A DNA stretch of 63,685 bases from Clostridiales bacterium (GTDB lineage Bacteria; Bacillota; Clostridia; Oscillospirales; Oscillospiraceae): positions 1 to 63,685 of the forward strand of contig SFEX01000009.1 in NCBI GenBank assembly GCA_004557075.1, in the 5' to 3' direction. The translations under genes were made by a program, and so were the position numbers. Numbering within the stretch: the first letter of the stretch is position 1; each line of letters begins with the position of its first letter. The notes below the pieces were generated by a model. The model saw only the letters and a list, made by a program, of their open reading frames with translations. It searched no databases and had not been told where the DNA came from. Shown piece by piece: positions 40,489-49,222 of the stretch.

Positions 40489-41547
40489 TTATATCCTATG
40501 CTTGCGGAATGCCGACGGAGTCAGTCCTTCGCGGCTTTTGAACAGGTAGAGAAGATGGCTTGTGTTGGGTATGCCCACAAGGGAGCCTATCTCCGCAATG
40601 GTGCGGTTGGAGTCCGACAGCAGCTCCTTGACCCTGTCAAGCCGCCGGTCGATGAGATAGTCGTTAGGGCTTTTGCCGATATACCGCTTAAATTCGCGGG
40701 ACATGTGGAATTTGCTGATGCCGAATTTCCTTGACAGGCTGTCCAGTGTTATATCCTCGTAGTAGTTGCTGTCAAGATAATTCTGAATGGCGACTATCAC
40801 GTCCGGGATTACAAGCTGCCTTGTGCTGTTTGTGAGAAACACCAGAGCAAGCTCGTTAAACAGACCCAAGAGCAGATGGTCGTACAGCTCGTCAGACTGC
40901 GGGTGCTGCTCCGTTTTCGGGCTGAGCAGCTCCCATATGATAGAGCGAAAGCGCGTACCGGCGCCAAAGGTCATGAACACCGCCCCGCTGGCATACAGCC
41001 GTGCCGAGATCTCGGAGCTTGTCCATGGGTTTTTTCGACCGTGCACCCGCACGAACGCGCACTCCCACGGCTTATCCGGATAGGCGCGAAACTGGATATG
41101 CCGGCTGCAATCCACCCATACGCAGTCATATTTGCTCATGGGCTTGCCTTTTCCGTCCTGGATGACCTCCCCGCCGCCGGAGAGCGAATAGCACAGCAGC
41201 GTTGTATCCGCCGCGTAGACGGCGAGGCCCGTGGGCGGGACGATAACGGATGTAATGCGTATAAGCCCCGCTTCCCCGTAATCGGCGCTGCCGTGGGCGG
41301 AGATGAATTTTGAATAGCGGATATCCAGCTTGCTGCTGCTCTCGTCCGTCTCCAGCACCTCATGATGAGGCGTGGGAGGCTTCTCGTGTACCTGAGCCAT
41401 GAACAGCGAGAGATACTCCTCCTCGCTGAATTGCGGATGCTCCTCCCGCCGCTCCTCCGGATCGATCGCCATTTCCATGAACTCGGAGAGAAGCTCTTCC
41501 TCCGTGGATTTGCCGCCTAAATATGTTTTATCGATGAAAACAAACAC
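40489..41547 (-). CDS. AraC-family transcriptional regulator
   Basis: A 352-residue regulator. The N-terminal 80 residues are acidic (LLSEFMEMAIDPEERREEH) and unlike the classic family; residues of about 100-200 form a cupin-like sensor domain; the last 100 carry two helix-turn-helix motifs (DITLDSLSRKFGISKFHMSREFKRYIGKSP, then RTIAEIGSLVGIPNTSHLLYLFKSREGLTPSAFR). The GTG at 41547 is the only start allowing the full frame, with a weak ribosome site, so the true start may lie a little downstream. It is divergent from the acyl-CoA dehydrogenase operon and may control it. Confidence 0.83.
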   Translation of the reverse strand: MFVFIDKTYLGGKSTEEELLSEFMEMAIDPEERREEHPQFSEEEYLSLFMAQVHEKPPTPHHEVLETDESSSKLDIRYSKFISAHGSADYGEAGLIRITSVIVPPTGLAVYAADTTLLCYSLSGGGEVIQDGKGKPMSKYDCVWVDCSRHIQFRAYPDKPWECAFVRVHGRKNPWTSSEISARLYASGAVFMTFGAGTRFRSIIWELLSPKTEQHPQSDELYDHLLLGLFNELALVFLTNSTRQLVIPDVIVAIQNYLDSNYYEDITLDSLSRKFGISKFHMSREFKRYIGKSPNDYLIDRRLDRVKELLSDSNRTIAEIGSLVGIPNTSHLLYLFKSREGLTPSAFRKHRI

Positions 41548-41787
41548 CCTCTTTTAAAGCAATATATATGTAATCTCACAGCAAGATTTATGTATTCAAA
41601 AATGCGGCGGCTTTAACCGGCATCAGTGCCGGCTCAGAAGCGGCAGAGCGCCCGGGATAGCTGTATATCGTTGGAATTCATACATTTTTCACATTTCTTA
41701 TAAACAAATTATAATATTCGCAAGCTTCTTTGTCAATTTATTTCAACAAAAACGGCTAAAATTTAATCATTGCTAAATTGCTGACAA

Positions 41788-41844
41788 TATTGAAATCTTG
41801 CTGTTCGTTAGTATCTTTACATTTCAAAAAGCAAGATTTCAATA
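41788..41844 (+). promoter_or_regulatory. Perfect 14-base inverted repeat in the acyl-CoA dehydrogenase leader
   Basis: TATTGAAATCTTGC (41788-41801) is repeated in inverse as GCAAGATTTCAATA (41831-41844) around a 29-base loop. The gene-free stretch 41548-41959 otherwise shows a short palindrome CCGGCATCAGTGCCGG near 41618 and a TATAAT at 41710-41715 with only a weak -35. The repeat could be an RNA stem in the leader or a pair of regulator sites. Confidence 0.55.
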
Positions 41845-41959
41845 CTACAAAGCACTATTTTTGCTTGTGATTTTTTTGCCGATGTCGGATAATATCACCA
41901 TCGAAAGCACACAATGCAATTGTAAAAAACAAAATTTTAATTTTTCAGGAGTACTCAAA

Positions 41960-43102
41960 ATGTCAATGTTCAAATTCACCGAGGAGCAGCTTATGATCCG
42001 CGATATGGTTCGCGAATTCACTAAGAACGAGGTCGAACCCCGTGATAAGTGGATGGACGAGAACGGCTTCGACTACGAGCTGCATCAGAAGCTCTGCCAG
42101 GCCGGCCTGATGGGTATTCATCTGGATGAGAAATACGGCGGCGGTGGCGGCGACGCAGTCACCAGCATCATCGTTATCCACGAGATCGCAAAGGGCAGCG
42201 CCAGCGCAGCTCTCTTCCTCGACGCAAACTGGCTGGCAGCAGACCTGATTCTCCACCACGGCACCGAGGCTCAGAAGGATAAGTATCTGCCTCAGGCAGC
42301 ACAGGGCAAGATCTTCGCATTCGGTCTTACCGAGGCAAGCGGCGGCTCTGACGCGGCTGCAATCAAGTCCACTGTTGTCCGCGCAGAGGACGGCGGCTGG
42401 ATAATGAACGGAGGCAAGGCATGGATAACCAACTCCGGCGTTGCTGACTACTATGTCATCCTCGCAAAGACCGATCCGGATGCCGGCAACAAGGGCATTT
42501 CCGCATTCATCGTTCCCAAGGAGACCGAGGGCCTGTTCATCGGCAAGTTCGAGGACAAGATGGGCATGCGCGGTTCCGCTACCTGCGAGCTGTCCTTCAA
42601 CGACATGCACCTGCCCGCAGACGCACTTCTCGGCGAGCTGGGCAAGGGCTTCAAGTACGCAATGGAAGCACTCGACGGTGCTCGTATCTCCATCGGCGCT
42701 ATCGCGGCCGGCCTTTCCGAGCACGCAATGACCATCGCAAAAAACTACGCAAACGAGCGCATCTGCTTCGGCAAGCCCATCGGCAAGTTCCAGGGCATCC
42801 AGTTCAAGTTCGCCGACATGGCGGCAGAGATCCGCGCCATGGAGCTCATGACCTATGATACCGCAGCAATGAAGGCCGCAGGCATGCGCCACACCCTCGA
42901 GGCTGCTGAGACCAAGCTCTTCGCAGGCACCCACTGCACCCAGATCTGCCTTGAGTGCCAGCAGGTACTCGGCGGCAACGGCTACAGCAAGGAGTTCCAT
43001 GTTGAACGCTTCACCCGCGACGCAAAGCTCCTTGAGATCGGCGAAGGCACCAACGAGATCCTCCGCATGCTCATCGGCGGAACCGTTCTGGCTCAGAAGT
43101 AA
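41960..43102 (+). CDS. Acyl-CoA dehydrogenase
   Basis: A 380-residue FAD enzyme of the short-chain/CaiA type. Family signatures are present: FGLTEASGGSDAAA for the FAD site, KAWITNSGVADYY, and the catalytic Glu in LLEIGEGTNEI near residue 365. The start at 41960 has AGGAG eight bases before it; a longer frame reaching 41798 runs through the leader and is not credible. Codon use is strongly biased (many GCA, AAG, ATC), suggesting high expression. The next genes are its electron partner EtfBA and a CoA-transferase, a set like caiA-fixAB-caiB for reduction of an activated enoyl acid such as crotonobetaine; the actual substrate is not determined. Confidence 0.9.
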   Translation: MSMFKFTEEQLMIRDMVREFTKNEVEPRDKWMDENGFDYELHQKLCQAGLMGIHLDEKYGGGGGDAVTSIIVIHEIAKGSASAALFLDANWLAADLILHHGTEAQKDKYLPQAAQGKIFAFGLTEASGGSDAAAIKSTVVRAEDGGWIMNGGKAWITNSGVADYYVILAKTDPDAGNKGISAFIVPKETEGLFIGKFEDKMGMRGSATCELSFNDMHLPADALLGELGKGFKYAMEALDGARISIGAIAAGLSEHAMTIAKNYANERICFGKPIGKFQGIQFKFADMAAEIRAMELMTYDTAAMKAAGMRHTLEAAETKLFAGTHCTQICLECQQVLGGNGYSKEFHVERFTRDAKLLEIGEGTNEILRMLIGGTVLAQK

Positions 43103-43131
43103 TTTCACACACTGAAAGGTATCAGACAGAT

Positions 43132-43917
43132 ATGAAAATTCTTGTTTTCGTAAAACAGGTGCCCGATACAACTGATGTTAAGCTCGACCCTAAGACCGGT
43201 AACCTTAACCGCGAGGGCGTGCAGAGCATCATGAACCCCCTTGACTGCAACGCTGTGGAAGCAGCGTTGCGGTTGAAGGAGAAACACGGCGGCACCGTCG
43301 TGGCGATCTCCATGGGTCCCCCGCAGGCAGACGACGTGCTGAAAAAGGCACTCGCGATGGGCTGCGACGAATCTGTGCTGCTCAGCGACAGAGCCTTCGG
43401 CGGTGCTGACACTCTGGCCACCGGCTATGTGCTCTCCAAGGCAGCGGAAAAGATCGGCGACTATGACCTTCTGCTCTTCGGCCGTCACGCAAGCGACGGC
43501 GAGACCGCGCAGACAGGTCCCATCGTAGCGGCATTCCTCGGCATACCGCAGATAACCCTCGCCGAGTCTCTCGAGATAGAGGACGGCTGGGCAGTTGCAA
43601 AGCGCAGCACCGAGGACGGCACCGAGACCGTTCACGCAAAGCTCCCCGCACTGGTCACCGTATGCGGCGAGATAAACGAGCCTCGCTACGCCACCCCAAT
43701 AAATATCATGAGAGCGCTCAAAAAGCCCCGTCAGGTGCTCGACTGCGCGGGTCTCGGCGCCGACCCCGCCAAGTGCGGCAGCCCCGGCTCGCCTTCCGTC
43801 ACGAAGCATCTTTTCGAGCCTAAGCACGAGCACGTTGACACTGTGATGTTCACCGGCGACGCCGATGAAGCGGCAAAGCAGTTTGTGGATATGCTGGAAG
43901 CCCAGCATCTTATTTGA
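43132..43917 (+). CDS. etfB: Electron transfer flavoprotein beta subunit
   Basis: A 261-residue subunit beginning MKILVFVKQVPDTTDVKLD, the classic EtfB start, with NPLDCNAVEAALRLKE and the AMP-binding or flavin-binding GRHASDGETAQTGP near residue 122. With EtfA it passes electrons to or from the acyl-CoA dehydrogenase. Whether it is of the electron-bifurcating kind cannot be decided by eye. It lies 29 bases after the dehydrogenase gene. Confidence 0.93.
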   Translation: MKILVFVKQVPDTTDVKLDPKTGNLNREGVQSIMNPLDCNAVEAALRLKEKHGGTVVAISMGPPQADDVLKKALAMGCDESVLLSDRAFGGADTLATGYVLSKAAEKIGDYDLLLFGRHASDGETAQTGPIVAAFLGIPQITLAESLEIEDGWAVAKRSTEDGTETVHAKLPALVTVCGEINEPRYATPINIMRALKKPRQVLDCAGLGADPAKCGSPGSPSVTKHLFEPKHEHVDTVMFTGDADEAAKQFVDMLEAQHLI

Positions 43918-43931
43918 GAGGAGGAGCATCC

Positions 43932-44930
43932 ATGACTAAAAACGAATCCAAGGGCATATGGGTGTTCGCCGAGCAGCGCAGCGGCAAGCTTGACCGCACT
44001 CCCCTTGAGCTGCTGGGTAAGGCTCAGGAGCTGAAAAACACCACAGGCGAAGAAGTTACGGCCGTTCTTTTAGGCAGCGGTATTTCCGCTCTGGCAGATA
44101 CTTTAGCTGCACACGGCGCAGACAAGGTCATCATCGCAGAGCATGAAAATCTCGCTTCTTACAGCGCAAGACCCTATCAGAAGGTGCTCTCAGAGCTGTG
44201 CGAAAAGTACAAGCCCTCCACCTTTATTTTCGGTGCCACGGCGCTCGGCCGCGACCTTGCTCCGCGCGTGATGTGCTCTTTGGGCACCGGCCTTACCGCC
44301 GACGCCGTTGATCTCGGCTTCGACGACGAGGGCGCCTTCGTTCAGACCACTCCCGCTTTCGGCGGCAGCCTGCTGGCTCACATCGCCATCCCCGAGCTTC
44401 GTCCCCAGATGGTCACCGTCCGCGCACACGTTTTTGACGTGCCCGAGGCCGACGAGAGCAAAAAAGCGGAGATCATCCGCGAGAGCGTCGAGATAGAAGC
44501 AGACCCCGACTACAAGGTCGTTGAGCTCGTCGAGAAGGTCAACACCGGCGTTTCCATAAACGACGCCGACGTGCTTGTCGCCGGCGGCCGCGGAATAAAG
44601 AGTCAGGCCGATCTCGATATGCTCAGAGAGTTTGCGTCTCTCATCGGTGGCGAGCTTGCATGCTCACGTCCGCTGGTTGACGAGGGCTGGCTCGACCACA
44701 GCCTGCAGATCGGCCAGAGCGGCACTACCGTAAAGCCCAAGTTCATCATAAACTTCGGTATCTCGGGTTCCGTTCAGTATATAGTCGGCATGCAAAAGTC
44801 TGAGAAGATCGTGACCGTCAACACATATGATCGCGCAGACCTGTTTGAGATATCCCACTACGGCGCAGTTATGGACTATTCCAAGCTCCTGCCCGCCGTT
44901 ATCGCGGAGATCAAGCGCAGAAAGCAGTAA
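43932..44930 (+). CDS. etfA: Electron transfer flavoprotein alpha subunit
   Basis: A 332-residue FAD-binding subunit. The C-terminal FAD domain shows LVAGGRGIKSQADLDMLREFA, ACSRPLVDEGWLDHSLQIGQSGTTVKPKFIINFGISGSVQY and the final MDYSKLLPAV, all hallmarks of EtfA. ATG at 43932 is used because GAGGAGG sits just before it; an earlier frame starting at 43914 overlaps etfB. Together with EtfB it forms the electron carrier of the operon. Confidence 0.93.
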   Translation: MTKNESKGIWVFAEQRSGKLDRTPLELLGKAQELKNTTGEEVTAVLLGSGISALADTLAAHGADKVIIAEHENLASYSARPYQKVLSELCEKYKPSTFIFGATALGRDLAPRVMCSLGTGLTADAVDLGFDDEGAFVQTTPAFGGSLLAHIAIPELRPQMVTVRAHVFDVPEADESKKAEIIRESVEIEADPDYKVVELVEKVNTGVSINDADVLVAGGRGIKSQADLDMLREFASLIGGELACSRPLVDEGWLDHSLQIGQSGTTVKPKFIINFGISGSVQYIVGMQKSEKIVTVNTYDRADLFEISHYGAVMDYSKLLPAVIAEIKRRKQ

Positions 44931-44987
44931 TAACACTGATAAGGCGCAGACTTTTCACAAAATACAAATCTTAAAGGAGAATGTATC

Positions 44988-46244
44988 ATGAGCGAACGTA
45001 ATTTCATTATCCCTGAATTCGGTCCCTTTGCAGGCATGAGAGTTGTCTGCTCCGGTTCCCTCGTCGCCATGCCTTTCGCGGCAACCATGCTCGCGGACTT
45101 CGGCGCTGAGGTCATTCAGATAGAGCGTCCCGGTGTGGGCGATACCCTTCGCATGCTGGCTCCTATGGCCGAAGTAAACGGCAAGAAGGTCTCCACCGCG
45201 TGGGCACAGAACGCACGCAACAAGCTGGCTATGAGCCTCGAGCTCAACCTCAAGCATGAGGAAGTCAAGGAGATATTCTACGGTCTTATCAAGGAAGCCG
45301 ATATCTTCATGGAGAACATGGTATGGCTCGACAAGCTCGGCATCTATGACGAGGATCTGCTCAAGGTCAACCCCAAGCTCGTCATCGTCCACGTTTCCGG
45401 CATGGGTCACAAGGAATTTGGCGGCATTCCCTCGGTCTGCAACCGCGCTTCCTATGACATGATCGGCCAGGCCTTCTCCGGCTGGCTATACCTTCAGGGC
45501 GACGCCGACCGCGATCCCGCAATCGCAAAGCCCTACACCAATGACTATGTATCAGCATTCGCAACCCTCTTTGCCGCCCTGGCAGGCTACACCTATGCTC
45601 AGAAGACCGGCAAGGGTCAGGTCGTCGACGTTGCACAGTTCGAGGCAATGGCACAGTATATGTGCGGCACCTACACCACCTACACCATGGCAGGCAAGGT
45701 AAGCGAGCGCGCAGGCAACTTCAACCCCGCATTCCAGCCCTACAACCTCTTCAAGTCCAAGGACGGCTTCCTGGTAGCTCTGGGCGCATTCGGCCCCGGC
45801 GTCTACAAGCGCTGCATCCCCGCAATGGGACTTGATCTTGAGTACTTCAACTACAAGGATTGCTCTTCCGGCCCCGCAGCCGTTGCTTCCGAAAAGGGTC
45901 AGGAGCTGAACAAGGCAGTTATCGAGTGGTGCCTCAACCATGACGCTCAGGAAATCGATAGCATCATGGAAGCAGCCCGCGTCCCCTGCGCCACCGTCAA
46001 CACCGCAAAGTCGGCATACGAAAACGAGCACTTCCGCTCCCGCGGCGACTGGATCAAGTACGAGGATCAGACCGTCGGCGCCGAGATCGAGGCCTTCGGT
46101 ATCGCTCCCAAGATGAGCGTCACCCCGGGCAAGGTATGGCGTGGTTCTCCCTCCATGGGTCAGGACACCGAGGACATCCTCAAGACCATCCTTGGCTACG
46201 ACGATGCAAAGATCGCCGAGCTGAAGGAGAAAGAGCTCATCTGA
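44988..46244 (+). CDS. CaiB/BaiF-family (class III) CoA-transferase
   Basis: A 418-residue CoA-transferase. The N-terminal GMRVVCSGSLVAMPFAATMLADFGAEVIQIERP and GSVCNRASYD-like region are typical; the catalytic Asp is in RASYDMIGQAFSG near residue 165. The interlocked dimer family moves CoA between carboxylic acids without a free energy cost. Its placement with an acyl-CoA dehydrogenase and etfBA matches carnitine/crotonobetaine pathways (CaiB) but other acids are possible. A strong ribosome site AAGGAGA precedes the ATG. Confidence 0.88.
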   Translation: MSERNFIIPEFGPFAGMRVVCSGSLVAMPFAATMLADFGAEVIQIERPGVGDTLRMLAPMAEVNGKKVSTAWAQNARNKLAMSLELNLKHEEVKEIFYGLIKEADIFMENMVWLDKLGIYDEDLLKVNPKLVIVHVSGMGHKEFGGIPSVCNRASYDMIGQAFSGWLYLQGDADRDPAIAKPYTNDYVSAFATLFAALAGYTYAQKTGKGQVVDVAQFEAMAQYMCGTYTTYTMAGKVSERAGNFNPAFQPYNLFKSKDGFLVALGAFGPGVYKRCIPAMGLDLEYFNYKDCSSGPAAVASEKGQELNKAVIEWCLNHDAQEIDSIMEAARVPCATVNTAKSAYENEHFRSRGDWIKYEDQTVGAEIEAFGIAPKMSVTPGKVWRGSPSMGQDTEDILKTILGYDDAKIAELKEKELI

Positions 46245-46297
46245 TCTCGCAGCAGCCTTTTCCTTCCGGGCTGAACAGAGATTTGTCAGCAAAATAC

Positions 46298-46328
46298 AAA
46301 AAGGAAGCCCCGAGGGGCTTCCTTTTTT
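46298..46328. terminator. Terminator of the acyl-CoA dehydrogenase operon
   Basis: AAAAAGGAAGCCCC pairs with GGGGCTTCCTTTTTT around GA. Confidence 0.9.
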
Positions 46329-46334
46329 CAATTC

Positions 46335-46770
46335 GATTTTCCGCACCAAATAATCGTTATTGCGTCAGCTCGACCGGTTTTTCCTTTTCGTTTTTAAATA
46401 TTAGTAATCTCTTTTTTAGGTTCTCGACCGGTGAGATTGGCAATAATCGTTCTTGCACTCGCGCGTTCAATTAGTGCGTGTAAAATTTTCGTAGGCAATC
46501 AAATCGGTTGCCTCCATTGTTATATTTGTTGCCATTGTTACCGGTCGGGACAGCGCAATATCAATTACAACCAGCCTTAATGCGAATTGACCCTCCGGCG
46601 AGGAGCGGACGAGCAATGCTCGCCCCTACGGGTGCTATGTAATTTAGTGCGCGAGTGCAAAAGAGACTACTACCAGTTCTACCGGTCGGGTTATGGTAAA
46701 AACGACTATTTGAAGCCTTAATACGAATTGCTCTGCGGCAGCCGCCGCCGAATTGCCCCTGCGGCGAGCA
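46335..46770. repeat. Large dispersed intergenic repeat region
   Basis: No gene is visible in 46245-46824 beyond the flanking terminators. The stretch holds two units with shared words: CTCGACCGGT, ACCGGTCGGG (twice), AATGCGAATTG or AATACGAATTG (twice). An inverted pair TTGCACTCGCGC (46453-46464) and GCGCGAGTGCAA (46649-46660) bounds a core of 208 bases. The unit from about 46425 to 46610 is related along its length to 52370-52580. It also contains a small hairpin CGAGCAATGCTCG. Confidence 0.6.
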
Positions 46771-46773
46771 GCA

Positions 46774-46804
46774 ACGGAGGCTCTTGTTTTACAAGAGCCT
46801 CCGT
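46774..46804. terminator. Hairpin downstream of the C69 dipeptidase gene
   Basis: ACGGAGGCTCTTGT pairs with ACAAGAGCCTCCGT around TTT. It lacks a T-run on the minus strand but lies right after the stop of the SLH dipeptidase gene. Confidence 0.55.
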
Positions 46805-46824
46805 TCATTTTGTAGCTTTTTAAT

Positions 46825-48933
46825 TTACTCGACGGGTGCGGGGGTTGTTACAGGGTTATCGACAACGTAGTTTGCCACGCGGAGCAGTATTGCCGCCGCC
46901 TGACCGCGGACTGCGGTCTCGCTGGGGCCGAAGTGTCCGTCGCCAAAGCCCTTGATTATATCGATAGAAGCCATGGCCTTTACGGAGTCGATGTAGTTTG
47001 CGTTTATCTGATCCGCATCGGTAAAGCTCAGGTCGCTTCCGTCAAACTCATAGCCGAGGCTTGTGAGGTAGCGGTCTGCGAATGTCGCCATCTGTGCACG
47101 GCTTATCTCCTGATTGGGCTTGAAGCTGCCGTCCTCATATCCAAAAATCATGCCGTTTTCGGTGCCCCATACAACGGCGGCCTTGTACGCATCGGCAATA
47201 TCGGCAGCGTCGATGAAGTCAAGCTCGGTATCGGCCACTTCGGGAGAGCCTGCCGCACGATAGAGCATGGTTATAAACTGTGCACGGGTAACGTTGGAAT
47301 TGGGTTTGAAGCTGCCGTCTGAGTAGCCGTTGACGATGCCTTTTTCAGCAGCCACAGTGATCGCCGTCTTGTATCCGCTGCCCGCGATGTCGGAGAAAGG
47401 CATAGATACTTCGTTGTACAGTGCTAAGGTCAGCTCATGAGCTTCCTTGGCAAGAGCTGCGCTCTCTGCCGTGCAGTATGCCTTGGCCTGCTCATCGCTC
47501 ATGGAGGCAACAGCCTTCTGCATCTCGGCGGCTTTGTCGTAGCACTTCTGCTGCATTACGGCGATCGCGCTGTGTATCATCTCAAGCTCATCTGCCGTGC
47601 AGTAATTGAGCGCATAGTTGGACAGAGCGTCAACGGACCAGTAGTAGCCCTTCTCCCAGCCTTTGGGGAGAACCTTGTAGCCTTTGGTGCCATCCCTTTG
47701 AGTGGCGGGATAGAAAGCGGTGGCATCTTCGGGCAGCTCGGTAACAAATTTGGCCGCTCCCAGGCCGCCGACCTTGTAGCCTTCATACATATCGGTGGTG
47801 TACATGGGGAGGTAAGGTATCGCAACGGTGAACTGGCCGTTTTCCATCGCGAGCCACTGGATAGTGGAGCTTTCCATCTTTTCGCCGTCGGCGTCTATCT
47901 GGAAGATGTGCCACTCAAGGTTGCCGGTGTTGCCGATGCCGTCTACCTTGTAGAAATCGACCATGGTCTTTTCAGTAACAGGCGCGGATGCCTCGATGGG
48001 GGTGTACATGGTGACGATCTTGCCGTCCTTGACGTTGGAGATGGTGAAGTCGTCGCTTGTGGTGTTATCGGAGGTGAACTTATCCTCACCGGCGAAGTAG
48101 TTAAGGCCGTTTACCATGCGGCTGTTGACGCTCAGGCGGGAATATGATGCGCGGAAATCAATTGTATTTGCATCTTCGTCGCCGACAAACGAGTCGGCCT
48201 GCTTTGCCACCGCAATAACGTCCTTGGACGCGATAACATTTTCGGTATCGTCAAGGTCAACAAGGCCGATAGCGCCCATATTGGGACTGATGGCTATCAT
48301 GGAGGAGGAGAGCTTTACCGCGATGTACTGATGTCCGGTGTAGTTCTCAATGTACCATGCCTCGTTCTGATCCGCGATAAGGACGCCGGAGCGCTCCTTC
48401 GCGCCAGTTTCGTCATATATCTTCAGGAGCAGATCCACGCCCTCTTTGGCAGTGGCAGCCTCGCTGAGGAGAACTGTGGTCATGTCGCTCTCGCACATAC
48501 CGTTTTTGACCATCGGATCAACGGAGCTGTACTTGCCGTTCCAGCTAAGCGTTACCATTGAAGAAACGGAGACGCCCTTTTCGTTGGTGCCGTTTTCCTC
48601 CATGGGGGTGTGCGCATGGGTCTTGCCGCAGTCAGGGCACTTGCCGCTGAGGAAATCGTCGGCGGTTGCGGTGTAGGAGTAGCTGTCGTGGGTGAAGGTC
48701 CACGTGAAGCTGCAACCCTCGTAAACACTGCCGGCAGCGTATTTTCCGTGTGCGTTGACATATGCTATCTTGTTATAGCTGTTTGAATAGTCCTCGCTTC
48801 GTGCGAGATAAGTGGAGCCGTCGTCGGTCAGGTCGGAGCCGACATAGACCATCGTGCAGGCGAACGCGTTGCTCACAAGCAGCGCGGAGATCATTGCGAC
48901 CGATAAAACGGAAGCCAGCAGTTTCTTAAACAT
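46825..48933 (-). CDS. Secreted C69-family dipeptidase with SLH anchor
   Basis: A 702-residue surface enzyme. The signal peptide (about residues 1-25) ends NAFA and the next residue, Cys26 of CTMVYVG, is the nucleophile of the Ntn-hydrolase family C69; signal-peptidase cleavage would thus expose the active Cys. SEDYSNSYNK and the AWYIENYTGHQYIAVKL stretch match the family. A helical region follows (about 480-560), then three SLH domains (IVNGYSDGSFKPN, MIFGYEDGSFKPN, IIKGFGDGHFGPS) for binding to the cell-wall polymer. A longer frame to 49188 has no ribosome site; AAGGAA precedes the ATG at 48933. Confidence 0.88.
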   Translation of the reverse strand: MFKKLLASVLSVAMISALLVSNAFACTMVYVGSDLTDDGSTYLARSEDYSNSYNKIAYVNAHGKYAAGSVYEGCSFTWTFTHDSYSYTATADDFLSGKCPDCGKTHAHTPMEENGTNEKGVSVSSMVTLSWNGKYSSVDPMVKNGMCESDMTTVLLSEAATAKEGVDLLLKIYDETGAKERSGVLIADQNEAWYIENYTGHQYIAVKLSSSMIAISPNMGAIGLVDLDDTENVIASKDVIAVAKQADSFVGDEDANTIDFRASYSRLSVNSRMVNGLNYFAGEDKFTSDNTTSDDFTISNVKDGKIVTMYTPIEASAPVTEKTMVDFYKVDGIGNTGNLEWHIFQIDADGEKMESSTIQWLAMENGQFTVAIPYLPMYTTDMYEGYKVGGLGAAKFVTELPEDATAFYPATQRDGTKGYKVLPKGWEKGYYWSVDALSNYALNYCTADELEMIHSAIAVMQQKCYDKAAEMQKAVASMSDEQAKAYCTAESAALAKEAHELTLALYNEVSMPFSDIAGSGYKTAITVAAEKGIVNGYSDGSFKPNSNVTRAQFITMLYRAAGSPEVADTELDFIDAADIADAYKAAVVWGTENGMIFGYEDGSFKPNQEISRAQMATFADRYLTSLGYEFDGSDLSFTDADQINANYIDSVKAMASIDIIKGFGDGHFGPSETAVRGQAAAILLRVANYVVDNPVTTPAPVE

Positions 48934-49168
48934 GGTATTAATTCCTTTCTGTCCGAAATGCTTATTCATTACGATGCATATTATAGCCCCATCGAATGCA
49001 TATGTCAACAGTAAATATGAATAATTATGCAATAAATTTGCGATTTGATAGTATATATTTTCAATAAACCCGCTAAATTCGGAAAATGTATGCATATTTT
49101 TTCGCAGATTTCGTTTGTGATTTAACAAGCGTTTTTGGATATTTAGTGCATAATTATTTAATAGGTAT
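48934..49168. other. AT-rich upstream region of the SLH dipeptidase gene
   Basis: I see no gene here. It is AT-rich and must hold the promoter of the minus-strand dipeptidase gene, but several TATAAT-like boxes compete and I do not assign one. Confidence 0.4.
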
Positions 49169-49208
49169 AAATATAAGGCCGGTGTCAAAAGACACCGGCC
49201 TTATATTT
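49169..49208. terminator. Perfect 18-base-pair terminator hairpin
   Basis: The arm 49169-49186 (ending GGCCGGTGTC) is perfectly complementary to 49191-49208 around AAAA. A/T-rich ends make it active in both directions; it ends the minus-strand gene at 49223. Confidence 0.88.
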
Positions 49209-49222
49209 GCGCAAAGCGCCGC

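Noticed and set aside
41798..41959. N-terminal extension of the acyl-CoA dehydrogenase
   Set aside because: The region is AT-rich leader with the inverted repeat; the family starts at MSMFKFTEEQ with a good ribosome site.
41963..43171. A 402-codon minus-strand frame opposite the acyl-CoA dehydrogenase
   Set aside because: It is a shadow caused by the strong codon bias of the real gene.
46570..46660. Possible small RNA gene within the intergenic repeats, given its hairpin CGAGCAATGCTCG
   Set aside because: No promoter or terminator could be paired with it; repeat DNA is the simpler reading.
48934..49188. N-terminal extension of the C69 dipeptidase
   Set aside because: The signal peptide would be internal and the DNA is AT-rich noncoding; ATG 48933 has a ribosome site.
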